A DNA stretch of 64,000 bases from Blastochloris sulfoviridis (GTDB lineage: Bacteria > Pseudomonadota > Alphaproteobacteria > Rhizobiales > Xanthobacteraceae), in NCBI RefSeq assembly GCF_008630065.1, contig NZ_VWPL01000011.1:1-64000 (forward strand), given 5' to 3'. Positions 1-7,428 of the stretch are shown piece by piece. A program made the position numbers and the translations under genes. Positions within the stretch are counted from its first letter, which is position 1. The number at the start of each line of letters is the position of its first letter. Below the pieces are notes generated by a model, which worked only from the letters and a program-made list of their open reading frames with translations, searched no databases and was not told the DNA's origin.

Positions 1-279
1 GCAAAGTCCGGTTCCGCTGGCTCCATCGCCCATCCTCCGCATCCGAATCGAAGGAACCGACAGATTCAGCACTTCAGGACCTTGTCACGCCTTTCTTCAC
101 CCGATCGCCCTGGGCCGGCAGGGCGTCGATGTTGCGCCTACCGGACCCTTGGTGTAAGAGCCCGCTCTTCGAACCGCCCGGCTGTATGGGCTGCCGCGGC
201 GGTTTCGGTTTGCTCACGCAACATCAAGAGCGTGGCCGGCCCTCGTTGGGGCCAGATTGCCGCGCGCATGGAGAGCTGA
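1..279. other. Gene-free leader before rpmI
   Basis: No convincing gene lies here. The short open frames that cross it (for example 82-279) have arginine- and serine-rich translations typical of out-of-frame high-GC DNA. In many bacteria rpmI-rplT follows infC and carries a regulatory leader for L20. No infC is visible in the window, so this stretch is presumably the rpmI-rplT promoter and leader. I could not pick out a defined promoter or L20-binding fold by eye. Confidence 0.4.
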
Positions 280-480
280 ATGCCCAAGCTGAAGACCAAG
301 TCAGGCGCAAAGAAGCGCTTCAAGATCACCGGAACGGGCAAGGTCAAGTACACCCAGTCCGGCAAGCGCCACGGCATGATCAAGCGCACCAACAAGACCA
401 TCCGCGAGCATCGCGGCATGACGGTGCTGTTCAAGACCGACGGCGACAACATCAAGAAGTACTTCCTGCCCAACGGCTGA
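280..480 (+). CDS. rpmI: 50S ribosomal protein L35
   Basis: The 66-residue basic protein matches the usual length of bacterial L35 (about 65) and opens with the family pattern [15 protein letters not shown], followed by the conserved GTGKVK and RTNKT stretches. L35 is a component of the large ribosomal subunit. The ATG at 280 is preceded by a purine-rich GGAGAG ribosome-binding site. rplT follows 37 nt downstream, so the two are almost certainly co-transcribed, as in most bacteria. The initiation-factor gene infC that often precedes rpmI is not in the preceding 279 nt, so it lies elsewhere or further upstream. Confidence 0.97.
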   Translation: MPKLKTKSGAKKRFKITGTGKVKYTQSGKRHGMIKRTNKTIREHRGMTVLFKTDGDNIKKYFLPNG

Positions 481-517
481 TCGCCCGGGCTTTCCCAACT
501 ATTCGAGGAGATCGGCC

Positions 518-883
518 ATGTCTCGCGTCAAGCGCGGCGTTACCGCCCATGCCAAGCACAAGAAGGTGCTGAAGGCCGCCAAGGGCTATTTCGGGCGCCG
601 CAAGAACACCATTCGCATCGCCAAGCAGGCGGTCGAGAAGGCGATGCAGTACGCCTATCGCGACCGCAAGAACCGCAAGCGCACCTTCCGCGCGCTGTGG
701 ATCCAGCGCATCAACGCCGCGGTGCGCGCGGCGGGTATCGATTTGACCTATTCGCGATTTATCGACGGTCTCGGCAAGGCCGGGGTCGAGATCGATCGCA
801 AGGTGCTGTCCGACCTCGCCATTCGCGAGCCGGAGGCGTTCAAGGCGCTGGCCGAGAAGGCCAAGGCCGCGCTCGCCGCCTGA
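518..883 (+). CDS. rplT: 50S ribosomal protein L20
   Basis: The 121-residue, strongly basic protein is typical L20. It starts [16 protein letters not shown] and contains the highly conserved central block [15 protein letters not shown] and the YSRFI segment. L20 binds 23S rRNA early in large-subunit assembly and, in studied bacteria, also represses translation of its own operon. A GAGGAG ribosome-binding site lies just before the ATG. It forms a pair with rpmI upstream. A gap of about 280 nt that carries strong hairpins separates it from pheS downstream. Confidence 0.97.
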   Translation: MSRVKRGVTAHAKHKKVLKAAKGYFGRRKNTIRIAKQAVEKAMQYAYRDRKNRKRTFRALWIQRINAAVRAAGIDLTYSRFIDGLGKAGVEIDRKVLSDLAIREPEAFKALAEKAKAALAA

Positions 884-1166
884 CGCACCCTATCCCCTTC
901 CCGCAAGGGGAGGGCCCCAGCCTTTCCGAGGCCGCCTGCCGGCGGGGACGAACATCCCCGCACGGCCCGGCGCGGGCTCGCTTTTCCCTCGCCGGGCCGG
1001 TAAGACCAGCGGCGGCTGATGCCGGCCGCTGGTGCCGGTCGCAGATTTTCGTGAAATCAGAGCTTTAGCCACAGATTTCACTTATGAAAATCTGCGAGTG
1101 CCGCGGCCCGACACCGTCCGGTGCCTGGGTCGTGGGATGCTCGAACGGCCCGACCCGAGGGATATC
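884..1166. repeat. Intergenic hairpin cluster, copy 1 of a dispersed multi-hairpin element
   Basis: The rplT-pheS gap contains a short palindrome of the CCCCTTCCCGCAAGGGG type near 893-912, then a compact series of hairpins. Stem 1 is 1005-1013 with 1025-1033 (ACCAGCGGC/GCCGCTGGT). Stem 2 is 1040-1050 with 1086-1096 (11 bp, perfect), extended inward by 1051-1058 with 1074-1081. A weaker third stem spans about 1103-1137. The same order of stems, with related sequence, recurs at 32716-32840, so this is a dispersed element and not a pheS-specific attenuator. It could act as a terminator or an mRNA-processing site. Confidence 0.7.
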
Positions 1167-2270
1167 ATGACCGACACCACCCCTTCGTCCGATGCGCTCG
1201 GCCCGCTTGAGCGCACGATCCTGGATGCCGTCGCCGCCGCAGGCGACGAGGCCGCGCTGGAGGCCGTCCGCGTCGCCGCCCTTGGCAAGAAGGGCTCGGT
1301 GTCGGCGCTGCTCGCGCAGCTCGGCAAGATGAGCCCGGAGGAGCGCAAGACCCAGGGTGCGCTGATCAATGGCGTCAAGGAGCGCGTCACCGCCGCCCTC
1401 GCCGAGCGCAAGTCCGCGCTGAAGGATGCCGCGCTCAGCCAGCGCCTCGCCGCCGAGCGCGTCGACGTTACGCTGCCCCTTCGCGATCCGCCGGCCGAGC
1501 AGGGCCGCATCCACCCCATCAGCCAGGTGATGGACGAGATCACCGCGATCTTCGCCGACATGGGCTTCTCGATCGCCGAGGGGCCGGACATCGAGACCGA
1601 CTACCACAACTTCACGGCGCTTAACTTCCCGGTCGGCCACCCGGCGCGGGAGATGCACGATACGTTCTTCTTCAATCCGAAGGAGGATGGCTCGCGCCTG
1701 CTTCTGCGCACCCACACCTCGCCGGTGCAGATCCGCACCATGCTGAGCCAGAAGCCGCCGATCCGGGTGGTGTGCCCGGGGCGCACCTATCGCTGCGATT
1801 CCGACCAGACCCACACCCCGATGTTCCACCAGGTCGAGGGCTTGGTGATCGACACCGAGAGCCACCTCGGGCACCTCAAATGGATCCTGGAGGAGTTCTG
1901 CAAGGCGTTCTTCGAGGTGAAGGACGTCAAGATGCGGTTCCGCCCGTCCTTCTTCCCCTTCACCGAGCCGTCTATGGAGGTCGACATCCAGTGCCGGCGC
2001 GGCAAGGACGAGATCCGGTTCGGCGAGGGCGAGGATTGGCTGGAGATTCTGGGCTGCGGCATGGTGCACCCCAACGTGCTGCGGAATTGCGGCATCGATC
2101 CCGACGTGTACCAGGGCTTTGCCTGGGGCATGGGCATCGACCGCATCGCCATGCTGAAATACGGCCTGCCCGATCTGCGCGCCTTCTTCGAGGCCGACGT
2201 GCGCTGGCTGAAGCACTACGGCTTCCGCCCGCTCGACTTTCCGACGCTGGCGGGTGGGCTGAGCGCATAG
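1167..2270 (+). CDS. pheS: Phenylalanyl-tRNA synthetase alpha subunit
   Basis: Catalytic alpha subunit of the alpha2beta2 class II synthetase that charges tRNA-Phe. The protein has 367 residues. It begins with a helical coiled-coil region (about 1-90), then the class II core with motif 2 ([13 protein letters not shown] and FHQVEG, near 210-225) and motif 3 ([13 protein letters not shown], about 317-329). The open frame extends upstream to 1032, but that extension is unlike PheS and crosses the hairpins, so I place the start at the ATG at 1167 ([12 protein letters not shown]). Its usual partner pheT does not follow directly. About 2.5 kb of accessory DNA intervenes, including a decayed copy of this gene's last 180 nt at 3813-3993. 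Confidence 0.96.
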   Translation: MTDTTPSSDALGPLERTILDAVAAAGDEAALEAVRVAALGKKGSVSALLAQLGKMSPEERKTQGALINGVKERVTAALAERKSALKDAALSQRLAAERVDVTLPLRDPPAEQGRIHPISQVMDEITAIFADMGFSIAEGPDIETDYHNFTALNFPVGHPAREMHDTFFFNPKEDGSRLLLRTHTSPVQIRTMLSQKPPIRVVCPGRTYRCDSDQTHTPMFHQVEGLVIDTESHLGHLKWILEEFCKAFFEVKDVKMRFRPSFFPFTEPSMEVDIQCRRGKDEIRFGEGEDWLEILGCGMVHPNVLRNCGIDPDVYQGFAWGMGIDRIAMLKYGLPDLRAFFEADVRWLKHYGFRPLDFPTLAGGLSA

Positions 2271-2313
2271 GCTTAATAGGATATAGTTCGACCGGGCTGG
2301 ACCGGAGAGCGCG

Positions 2314-2622
2314 ATGACCAACGCACCGCTTGATCTGATCGAGGATGTGCTTCGCCGCACCCTGGGCCCCTATGGCTTTGACCATGCCGAAGTGCAGGTC
2401 AAGGAAGACCATGCCGGCGAGGAAGCCATTTTCATCAACGCGATCCTGAAACCGAACTCGGACCTCGTCGGCGGCGCAGCGGCGACTGCGGCAGACGCCG
2501 CGTTGTACGACGCCCTGCTGGCGCAGGGCGATAAGCGCTTCGCCTATATCTTCATCCGCCACCCCGATGACGAGCCGTCGAGCGAGCCCCCGGCGATGGA
2601 ACAGGATCCGCCTCAGCAATGA
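2314..2622 (+). CDS. Small acidic protein, partner of HEPN-like protein (module A)
   Basis: Unrecognised 102-residue acidic protein. It starts 43 nt after pheS and its stop codon overlaps the start of the HEPN-like gene in an ATGA arrangement, which implies translational coupling. Visible features are an amphipathic N-terminal helix, an EDHAGEEAIFI strand-like segment, an alanine-rich helix and a GDKRFAYIFIRHPDDE segment, with a proline-rich tail. It resembles the 90-residue protein at 4023 in order of elements (EDH-G-x-x-A-x-F, then GD-x-R-x-x-Y, then DE), so the two are probably diverged paralogues. It lacks the GS-x-x-x-D-x-D motif of MNT nucleotidyltransferase antitoxins. A partner or antitoxin role is inferred only from the overlap and the size. 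Confidence 0.75.
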   Translation: MTNAPLDLIEDVLRRTLGPYGFDHAEVQVKEDHAGEEAIFINAILKPNSDLVGGAAATAADAALYDALLAQGDKRFAYIFIRHPDDEPSSEPPAMEQDPPQQ

Positions 2623-3080
2623 GCCCCGACGAACTCCTTGTCCTTGCAGACCACCTGGCTCGCCTGGAAAAAGGTCGTCCGAAGAAGACATCGCTGCGTC
2701 GGGCAGTTTCGACGGCCTATTATGCCGTGTTCCACCAGATGGCTTACTTGTGCGCCAACGAGTTGGTGGGCTGGAACAATCCATGGTCGATGGTCTCCCC
2801 GGTGTACCGGGCACTCAACCACGCTATGCCGCGAAAGCTCTTCGCCAAAGACCGAAACGGCAGTCTCCTGGGTGTCGAAATCCGCGATATCTTGGGCGCC
2901 TTCACCAAGCTTCAGGAGGCGCGCCACACGGCGGACTACGATCCGGAGCCATATGGGCCGCGGCGCGGCGAAGCTCTGGAGCTGATCGATCAGGCGCGAC
3001 GTACGGTGAAGGCGCTACGATCCTTGCCGCCGGATAAAAAGAAGCTCCTTGCCGTCCATCTGATCGCGAAACCGCGATAG
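2619..3080 (+). CDS. HEPN-like helical protein (module A)
   Basis: The 153-residue protein has the hallmarks of the HEPN fold family: the helix motif RRAVSTAYYAVFH (28-39), CANELVG and a late EARHTADYDP segment. Many HEPN proteins are RNases or toxins with an R-x4-6-H site. Here the only arginine-histidine pair shared with the paralogue at 4292 is YRALNH (R64, H68), one residue shorter than that spacing, so catalysis is uncertain. The ATG overlaps the stop of the small upstream gene by 4 nt. The paralogue at 4292-4756 shares RRA-S-TAYYA-FH, LCANELVG, YRAL-H and ADYDP. A toxin-antitoxin or nucleotide-sensing role is plausible but unproven. Confidence 0.8.
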   Translation: MSPDELLVLADHLARLEKGRPKKTSLRRAVSTAYYAVFHQMAYLCANELVGWNNPWSMVSPVYRALNHAMPRKLFAKDRNGSLLGVEIRDILGAFTKLQEARHTADYDPEPYGPRRGEALELIDQARRTVKALRSLPPDKKKLLAVHLIAKPR

Positions 3081-3157
3081 AGCTCAGCTATCATGTGTCC
3101 GTTTCAAGCAGCATTTCACATTTGTTTGCCGCGCGCGTGGCGCTCGGGAGAATTCCC

Positions 3158-3634
3158 ATGGGCGTGATCGATGTGCTGGATGACCAGCTCAAGTCCTTGC
3201 TGCTCAGGGGGTGGGACGAGGAAGCGCTGCAGCGCTTCCTGCGCAACATCCGCCGCAGCCACGCCGCGTCGACGGACCAGGGCGCCATTCGCCAGGCGGT
3301 CGACCAGATCGACGTGCAGGCCACCGGCATCCTCACCCATGTGTCGATGATGATCGCGGCACTCGGGGTCACGGCGGCGTCCGACATCACCTCCGAGTTC
3401 CAGGAGACAGTGCTCTACGTCACCATCGTCTGCTACCTGTTCGTCGCCATCGTCTGCCTGCGCTGCATCCGTCCGCCGTCGGTGGAGCACGGCGACTATG
3501 AGGAGGACGATTACATCAACGAGCTGCTGCTCGAACTGGTCTATGAGCGCGAACTCAACCGCCGCGCCAACAGCGCCGCCATCGCCCTGACGCTGTTCGT
3601 GTTTCTCTATCTGCCGTTTTCCGTTCTGACGTGA
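3158..3634 (+). CDS. Small multi-pass membrane protein of unknown function
   Basis: Unrecognised 158-residue protein. A soluble helical N-terminus of about 50 residues is followed by hydrophobic segments near 56-77 and 88-108, an acidic loop (EHGDYEEDDYINE) and a C-terminal membrane helix (about 137-157). I prefer the ATG at 3158, which has a GGGAG ribosome-binding site 7 nt upstream. The frame also allows a GTG at 3095 (179 residues). The gene lies between the two HEPN modules inside the pheS-pheT gap. Its topology, a helical cytosolic head plus two or three membrane helices, recalls small membrane effectors of defence systems, but no family was recognised and this comparison is weak. Confidence 0.65.
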   Translation: MGVIDVLDDQLKSLLLRGWDEEALQRFLRNIRRSHAASTDQGAIRQAVDQIDVQATGILTHVSMMIAALGVTAASDITSEFQETVLYVTIVCYLFVAIVCLRCIRPPSVEHGDYEEDDYINELLLELVYERELNRRANSAAIALTLFVFLYLPFSVLT

Positions 3635-3685
3635 GGCGGTGGCTGGCTGGTTGGACATGGTTCGCAACGACGAAGCTGCCGCCGG

Positions 3686-3724
3686 TTCCCTCCCCCCTTG
3701 CGGGGGAGGGTTAGGGTGGGGGGT
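3686..3724. repeat. Intergenic palindromic repeat (CCCTCCCCC-TTGC-GGGGGAGGG type)
   Basis: A short hairpin with a C-rich left arm and G-rich right arm separated by TTGC (3688-3710), followed by GTTAGGGTGGGGGG. The same style of repeat occurs singly near 893 and 43080 and in double form at 7225-7375 and 27916-28048. Here it lies immediately upstream of the DUF559-like remnant. Confidence 0.7.
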
Positions 3725-3728
3725 GACG

Positions 3729-3812
3729 ATGCCACACGAGCAGGTGTGCGACCGCCAGCGCGCCCGTGCCAAGGCGTTGAGACGGACCATGACCCGCGCC
3801 GAGACGCTGCGT
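3729..3812 (+). pseudogene. 5' remnant of a DUF559-like (Vsr-type endonuclease fold) gene
   Basis: From the ATG at 3729 the translation reads MPHEQVCDRQRARAKALRR then TMTRAETL. This closely follows the conserved start of DUF559 proteins, which have a very-short-patch-repair-like endonuclease fold and usually continue with a tryptophan-leucine-arginine segment. Homology stops after about 28 codons, where the sequence passes abruptly into a decayed pheS 3' end read in another frame. The gene is therefore a truncated fragment. The DUF559 identification rests on a short stretch and should be treated as likely, not certain. The frame stays open into the small gene at 4023, so automated callers may predict a false fusion. 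Confidence 0.5.
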
Positions 3813-3993
3813 CGGGCTCGACCTCGACGTCGATCAGGGCTTCGCCTGGGGCATGGGCATCGACCGCATCGCCATGCTGAAATATGGCCTGCTGGACCTG
3901 CGCGCCGTCTTCAAGGCCGACGTGCGCAGGCTGAAGCACTGCAGCTTCCACCCGCTCGACGTCCCGCCCCTGGCGGGGGGACTGAGTGCGTGA
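3813..3993 (+). pseudogene. Decayed duplicate of the pheS 3' end
   Basis: Reading the frame that ends with TGA at 3991-3993 gives a near copy of the last 55 residues of PheS. The [18 protein letters not shown] block is intact, as is the terminal AGGLSA. Aligning 168 nt by eye with 2103-2270 gives about 24 mismatches (roughly 86 percent identity). Several changes hit conserved positions (Tyr to Asp, Glu to Lys, Trp to Arg, Tyr to Cys), consistent with relaxed selection. There is no upstream PheS sequence, so this is a fragment. It stands in the same position relative to module B as intact pheS does to module A. Confidence 0.9.
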
Positions 3994-4022
3994 GACAATT
4001 CTTTGGTCTTCGGAGCGCCCCC

Positions 4023-4295
4023 ATGGTGAGTGATCAAGAGCTTGGCCGGATCATCGGTCCCATCCTGTCTCGCCGCCTCGGTGATCTCGGACCTGGAGAT
4101 CTGAGCTTCGAGACCGGCGAAGATCACGACGGTGATCCCGCGCTGTTCGTGATCGTTCGCAGGCACGATCCCGAACAGGAGATCGACGCGGTGGCGTTGT
4201 TGGATAGCATCCGGGACATCCGCGAAGCCTTGTGGACACGCGGCGACGTTCGTCTGCCTTATCTGCGCTACACGACCGATGAGGCGACGTCGTGA
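4023..4295 (+). CDS. Small acidic protein, partner of HEPN-like protein (module B)
   Basis: Unrecognised 90-residue acidic protein starting at the ATG at 4023, 29 nt after the decayed pheS end. It shares the layout of the module A small protein: an N-terminal helix, GEDHDGDPALFVIV, a helical middle (ALLDSIRDIREAL) and GDVRLPYLRYTTDE. Its TGA overlaps the GTG start of the HEPN-like gene, again by 4 nt. The open frame continues upstream to 3639 through the remnants, but that extension is not protein-like. Possible antitoxin or regulatory partner; no database family is recognised. Confidence 0.7.
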   Translation: MVSDQELGRIIGPILSRRLGDLGPGDLSFETGEDHDGDPALFVIVRRHDPEQEIDAVALLDSIRDIREALWTRGDVRLPYLRYTTDEATS

Positions 4296-4756
4296 TCTCC
4301 TCCGATCTGGTCGAGGTCGCTTGGCTCCTCGCCCGCCACCCATCGAAAGGCAAGCTGAAGCAGGCGCACACCCGGCGCGCCATCAGCACAGCGTACTATG
4401 CTTTGTTCCATGCCCTTGCGACTTTATGCGCCAACGAACTCGTTGGTGCTGGAAAGTCAAAATCGCTTGCCTGGGCACGGACCTATCGCGCCTTGGAGCA
4501 TAGTTTTGTCAAATCGGCTCTAATCGATCTCGCACGTCGCACGCATGATAAGGATATTGAACTGCTCTCGGAGGCGTTCATCCTCCTTCAGCAAACCCGG
4601 TACGAAGCGGATTACGACCCACAGAGAACTTATACCGGCCTCGACGGTCCTCCGTCCGTTCGGCTGGCGGAGTACGCCATTTTAGGACTCTCCAAGTTGA
4701 CGGACGAGATGAAACTCGAACTCGCAACGACTCTCGTCATGAGAACTCGGCGCTGA
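4292..4756 (+). CDS. HEPN-like helical protein (module B)
   Basis: The 154-residue paralogue of the protein at 2619 contains RRAISTAYYALFH (29-40), LCANELVG, YRALEH (R66, H70) and QTRYEADYDP. It starts with GTG at 4292, overlapping the upstream stop by 4 nt. Its codon use is visibly more AT-rich than neighbouring housekeeping genes (for example around 4395-4570), which suggests acquisition from elsewhere. pheT begins only 26 nt after its stop, so the module is embedded in the pheS-pheT transcript and any polar or dosage effect would touch an essential gene. HEPN assignment is fairly secure; function is not known. Confidence 0.8.
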   Translation: MISSDLVEVAWLLARHPSKGKLKQAHTRRAISTAYYALFHALATLCANELVGAGKSKSLAWARTYRALEHSFVKSALIDLARRTHDKDIELLSEAFILLQQTRYEADYDPQRTYTGLDGPPSVRLAEYAILGLSKLTDEMKLELATTLVMRTRR

Positions 4757-4782
4757 CATTGCGATAAAGAACGGCAACAATA

Positions 4783-7194
4783 ATGAAATTCACCCTGTCC
4801 TGGCTGAAAGACCATCTCGACACCGACGCCCCGCTCGACAAGATCGTCGAGACGCTGACCCTCATCGGCCTTGAGGTGGAAGGCGTCGAGGATCCCGGCG
4901 CCAAGCTGAAGGGCTACGTCATCGCCCACGTGGTGGATGCCAAGCCCCACCCCAATGCCGATCGGCTGCAGGTGCTCACCGTCGACGCCGGCACCGGCAC
5001 GCCGCTGCAGGTGGTGTGCGGCGCGCCCAATGCCCGCGCCGGCCTCAAGGGCGTGTTCTCGCCGCCCGGCACCTACATTCCCGGCAAGGGCATCACCCTG
5101 CAGGTCGGCTCGATCCGCGGCGTCGAGAGCTTCGGCATGATGTGCTCGGAGGCCGAGCTGGAGATCTCCGACAATCACGACGGCATCATCGAGCTGCCCG
5201 CCGATGCGCCGGTCGGCGTGCCCTACGCAGAGTGGGCCGGGCTCGACGACCCGGTGATCGACGTCGCGGTGACGCCCAACCGCGCCGACGCGCTGGGCGT
5301 CCACGGCATCGCCCGCGACCTCGCCGCCGCCGACCTCGGCAAGCTCAAGGACCGCACGCCCAAGCAGGTGGCGGGCAAGTTCCCCTGCCCCGTGACGGTG
5401 ACGCTCGATTTCGCCGGCGGCGACAGCCTTTGCCCGGCCTTCGCGCTGCGCCTCGTGCGCGGCGTCAAGAATGGCCCCTCGCCGGATTGGCTGCAGGCGC
5501 GGCTGCGCGCCATCGGCCTGCGGCCGATCAATGCGCTGGTCGATATCACCAACTACATGACCTATGACCGCGGCCGGCCGCTGCACGTGTTCGACGCCGG
5601 AAAGGTTCACGGCAATCTGGTGGTGCGCCGCGCCAAGGCCGGCGAGAGCCTGCTCGCGCTCGACGGCAAGACCTACGCGCTCGACGACACCATGTGCGTC
5701 ATCGCCGACGAGCAGGGCGTGGAGTCGCTCGCCGGCATCATGGGCGGCGAGGTCTCGGGCTGCTCGGAGACCACCACCGACGTCCTCATCGAATCGGCGC
5801 TGTGGAACGAACTCAACATTGCCCAGACCGGCCGTCGGCTCGGCCTCAATTCGGATGCACGCTATCGCTTCGAGCGCGGCGTCGACCCGGCCTTCTGCCT
5901 GCCGGGCCTGGAGCTGGCGACGCAGATGGTGCTCGATCTGTGCGGCGGCGAGCCTTCCGAACCCGTGGTGGCCGGCCGGGTGCCGGACGCCGACCGCGTC
6001 ATCAATTTCCCAATCGCCGAGGTGAAGCGGCTCGCCGGCATCGAGCTCAAGCCCATCCGCATCGCCAACACACTGCGGGCGCTGGGCTTCCACGTCGTCG
6101 GCCAAAGCGAGACCGTCAAGGTGGCGGTGCCGTCCTGGCGCGCCGATGTCGAGGGCAAGGCCGATCTGGTCGAGGAGGTGGTGCGCATCCTTGGGCTGGA
6201 CAATGTGCCGTCCGTGCCGTTCCCGCGCGGGCCGGAGGCGCGGCGCCCGGTCCTGACCCCGCTGCAGCTTCGCACCCGCCGCGCCAAGCGGGCGCTCGCC
6301 GCCCGCGGCATGGCGGAGGCGGTGACGTGGTCGTTCGTCTCCAAGCTTGAGGCCGAGACCTTCGGCGGCGGCCAGCCGGAGCTGGCGCTGGCCAACCCGA
6401 TCGCGTCGGACCTGTCCGACATGCGGCCGAGCCCGATCCCCGGCCTTCTCGCCAACGGCCAGCGCAATGCCGACCGCGGGACGCCCGACGTCGCGTTGTT
6501 CGAGGTCGGCCAAGTGTTCGCGGGCGACCGTCCGCAGGACCAGAGCGTGGCCGCCGCCGGCATCCGCCGCGGCCTTGCCGGCTCTGCTGGGCCCGGCCGC
6601 CACTGGAGCGGCAGCGTGCCGCCCGGCGTGTTCGACGCCAAGGCCGACGCGCTGGCGGTGCTGGCCGCGGCCGGCGCGCCGATGGCAAGCCTGATCATCG
6701 AGGCGAAGGGGCCCGACTGGTGCCACCCCGGCCGCTCCGGCACCATCAAGCTCGGGCCGAACGTGTTCGGCTGGTTCGGCGAGCTGCACCCGAAGGTGCT
6801 GGAGACGCTGGAGGCGGATGGCCCGGTCGCGGCCTTCGAGGTGATCCTCGACAAGATCCCTGAGCCGAAAGCCAAGCCGACCCGCGCCAAGCCGCTCCTG
6901 GAGCTGTCGCCGTTCCAGCCGGTGGTGCGCGACTTCGCCTTCATCGTCGACAAGGCGGTGAAGGCCGGCGACCTGGTGCGCGCCGCCCAGGGCGTCGACA
7001 AGAAGCTGATCGCCGAGGTCGGCGTGTTCGACGTCTATGAGGGGCCGGGCCTCGGCGAGGGCAAGAAGTCGATCGCGGTGGCGGTGACGCTGCAGCCGCG
7101 CGAGAAGACGCTGACCGACGCCGAGATCGAGGCGGTGGCCGGCAAGATCGTCGCCGAGGTGGGCAAGAAGACCGGCGCGACGCTGCGGGCGTGA
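4783..7194 (+). CDS. pheT: Phenylalanyl-tRNA synthetase beta subunit
   Basis: The 803-residue protein is the full normal length for PheT. It has the N-terminal domain starting [15 protein letters not shown], the tRNA-binding OB fold (about 40-150, with [14 protein letters not shown]), the B3/B4 editing domain with the conserved [10 protein letters not shown] stretch, the B5 domain, the catalytic-like core and a C-terminal ferredoxin-fold anticodon-binding domain (about 710-803, starting [10 protein letters not shown]). It completes the enzyme with PheS and hydrolyses misacylated Tyr-tRNA-Phe. Normally it directly follows pheS; here it is separated by the HEPN modules. It is followed by a double-hairpin repeat between convergent genes. 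Confidence 0.97.
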   Translation: MKFTLSWLKDHLDTDAPLDKIVETLTLIGLEVEGVEDPGAKLKGYVIAHVVDAKPHPNADRLQVLTVDAGTGTPLQVVCGAPNARAGLKGVFSPPGTYIPGKGITLQVGSIRGVESFGMMCSEAELEISDNHDGIIELPADAPVGVPYAEWAGLDDPVIDVAVTPNRADALGVHGIARDLAAADLGKLKDRTPKQVAGKFPCPVTVTLDFAGGDSLCPAFALRLVRGVKNGPSPDWLQARLRAIGLRPINALVDITNYMTYDRGRPLHVFDAGKVHGNLVVRRAKAGESLLALDGKTYALDDTMCVIADEQGVESLAGIMGGEVSGCSETTTDVLIESALWNELNIAQTGRRLGLNSDARYRFERGVDPAFCLPGLELATQMVLDLCGGEPSEPVVAGRVPDADRVINFPIAEVKRLAGIELKPIRIANTLRALGFHVVGQSETVKVAVPSWRADVEGKADLVEEVVRILGLDNVPSVPFPRGPEARRPVLTPLQLRTRRAKRALAARGMAEAVTWSFVSKLEAETFGGGQPELALANPIASDLSDMRPSPIPGLLANGQRNADRGTPDVALFEVGQVFAGDRPQDQSVAAAGIRRGLAGSAGPGRHWSGSVPPGVFDAKADALAVLAAAGAPMASLIIEAKGPDWCHPGRSGTIKLGPNVFGWFGELHPKVLETLEADGPVAAFEVILDKIPEPKAKPTRAKPLLELSPFQPVVRDFAFIVDKAVKAGDLVRAAQGVDKKLIAEVGVFDVYEGPGLGEGKKSIAVAVTLQPREKTLTDAEIEAVAGKIVAEVGKKTGATLRA

Positions 7195-7224
7195 CTGCGG
7201 TTTGTGGAAGGCGGCTCTTTTGTT

Positions 7225-7375
7225 CCCTCTCCCCTTGCGGGAGAGGGTGCCGAGCGATCGCCAGATCGCGAGGCGGGTGAGGGGTGAATCTTCCAGCGTT
7301 CGCCCGTATGCACCCCTCACCCGGCTCGACCTCGCTTCGCTCGGTCTCGCCACCCTCTCCCGCAAGGGGAGAGGG
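7225..7375. repeat. Long double-hairpin repeat between convergent genes
   Basis: Two near-identical palindromes of about 23 nt, CCCTCTCCCCTTGCGGGAGAGGG at 7225-7247 and its inverted form at 7353-7375, bracket an inner inverted repeat (GGGTGAGGGGTG with CACCCCTCACCC). The element lies between pheT (ends 7194) and the minus-strand glycosyltransferase (ends 7429). The same design occurs at 27916-28048, also between convergent genes. It probably acts as a bidirectional terminator or mRNA end-protecting structure; this is inferred from position and symmetry. Confidence 0.8.
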
Positions 7376-7428
7376 AAGAAGGAAACCGAGCCGATCGCCC
7401 GGAAGCCGAATCCTGCGGCTGGAGCCGC

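Noticed and set aside
82-279. Short open frame before rpmI
   Set aside because: Arginine/serine-rich translation without a convincing ribosome-binding site; not treated as a gene.
1032-1166. Possible pheS leader peptide or attenuator
   Set aside because: There is no Phe-rich peptide, and the hairpins belong to an element repeated at 32716, so pheS-specific attenuation is not supported.
3639-4295. A single 218-residue protein spanning the scar and the module B small gene
   Set aside because: The frame is open only by chance. Its first part reads a repeat, a DUF559 remnant and an out-of-frame pheS end; the real gene starts at 4023.
2619-4756. HepT/MntA-type toxin-antitoxin system
   Set aside because: The partner proteins lack the nucleotidyltransferase motif and the HEPN proteins lack the usual R-x4-6-H site, so the modules cannot be called HepT/MntA.
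4630-7365. A 911-codon open frame on the minus strand across pheT
   Set aside because: It is antisense to pheT, rich in Arg, His, Gly and Ala, and has no recognisable domain. It is an expected shadow of a high-GC coding region. The same applies to 25102-27927 (minus), 34563-37271 (plus) and 44599-47319 (plus).
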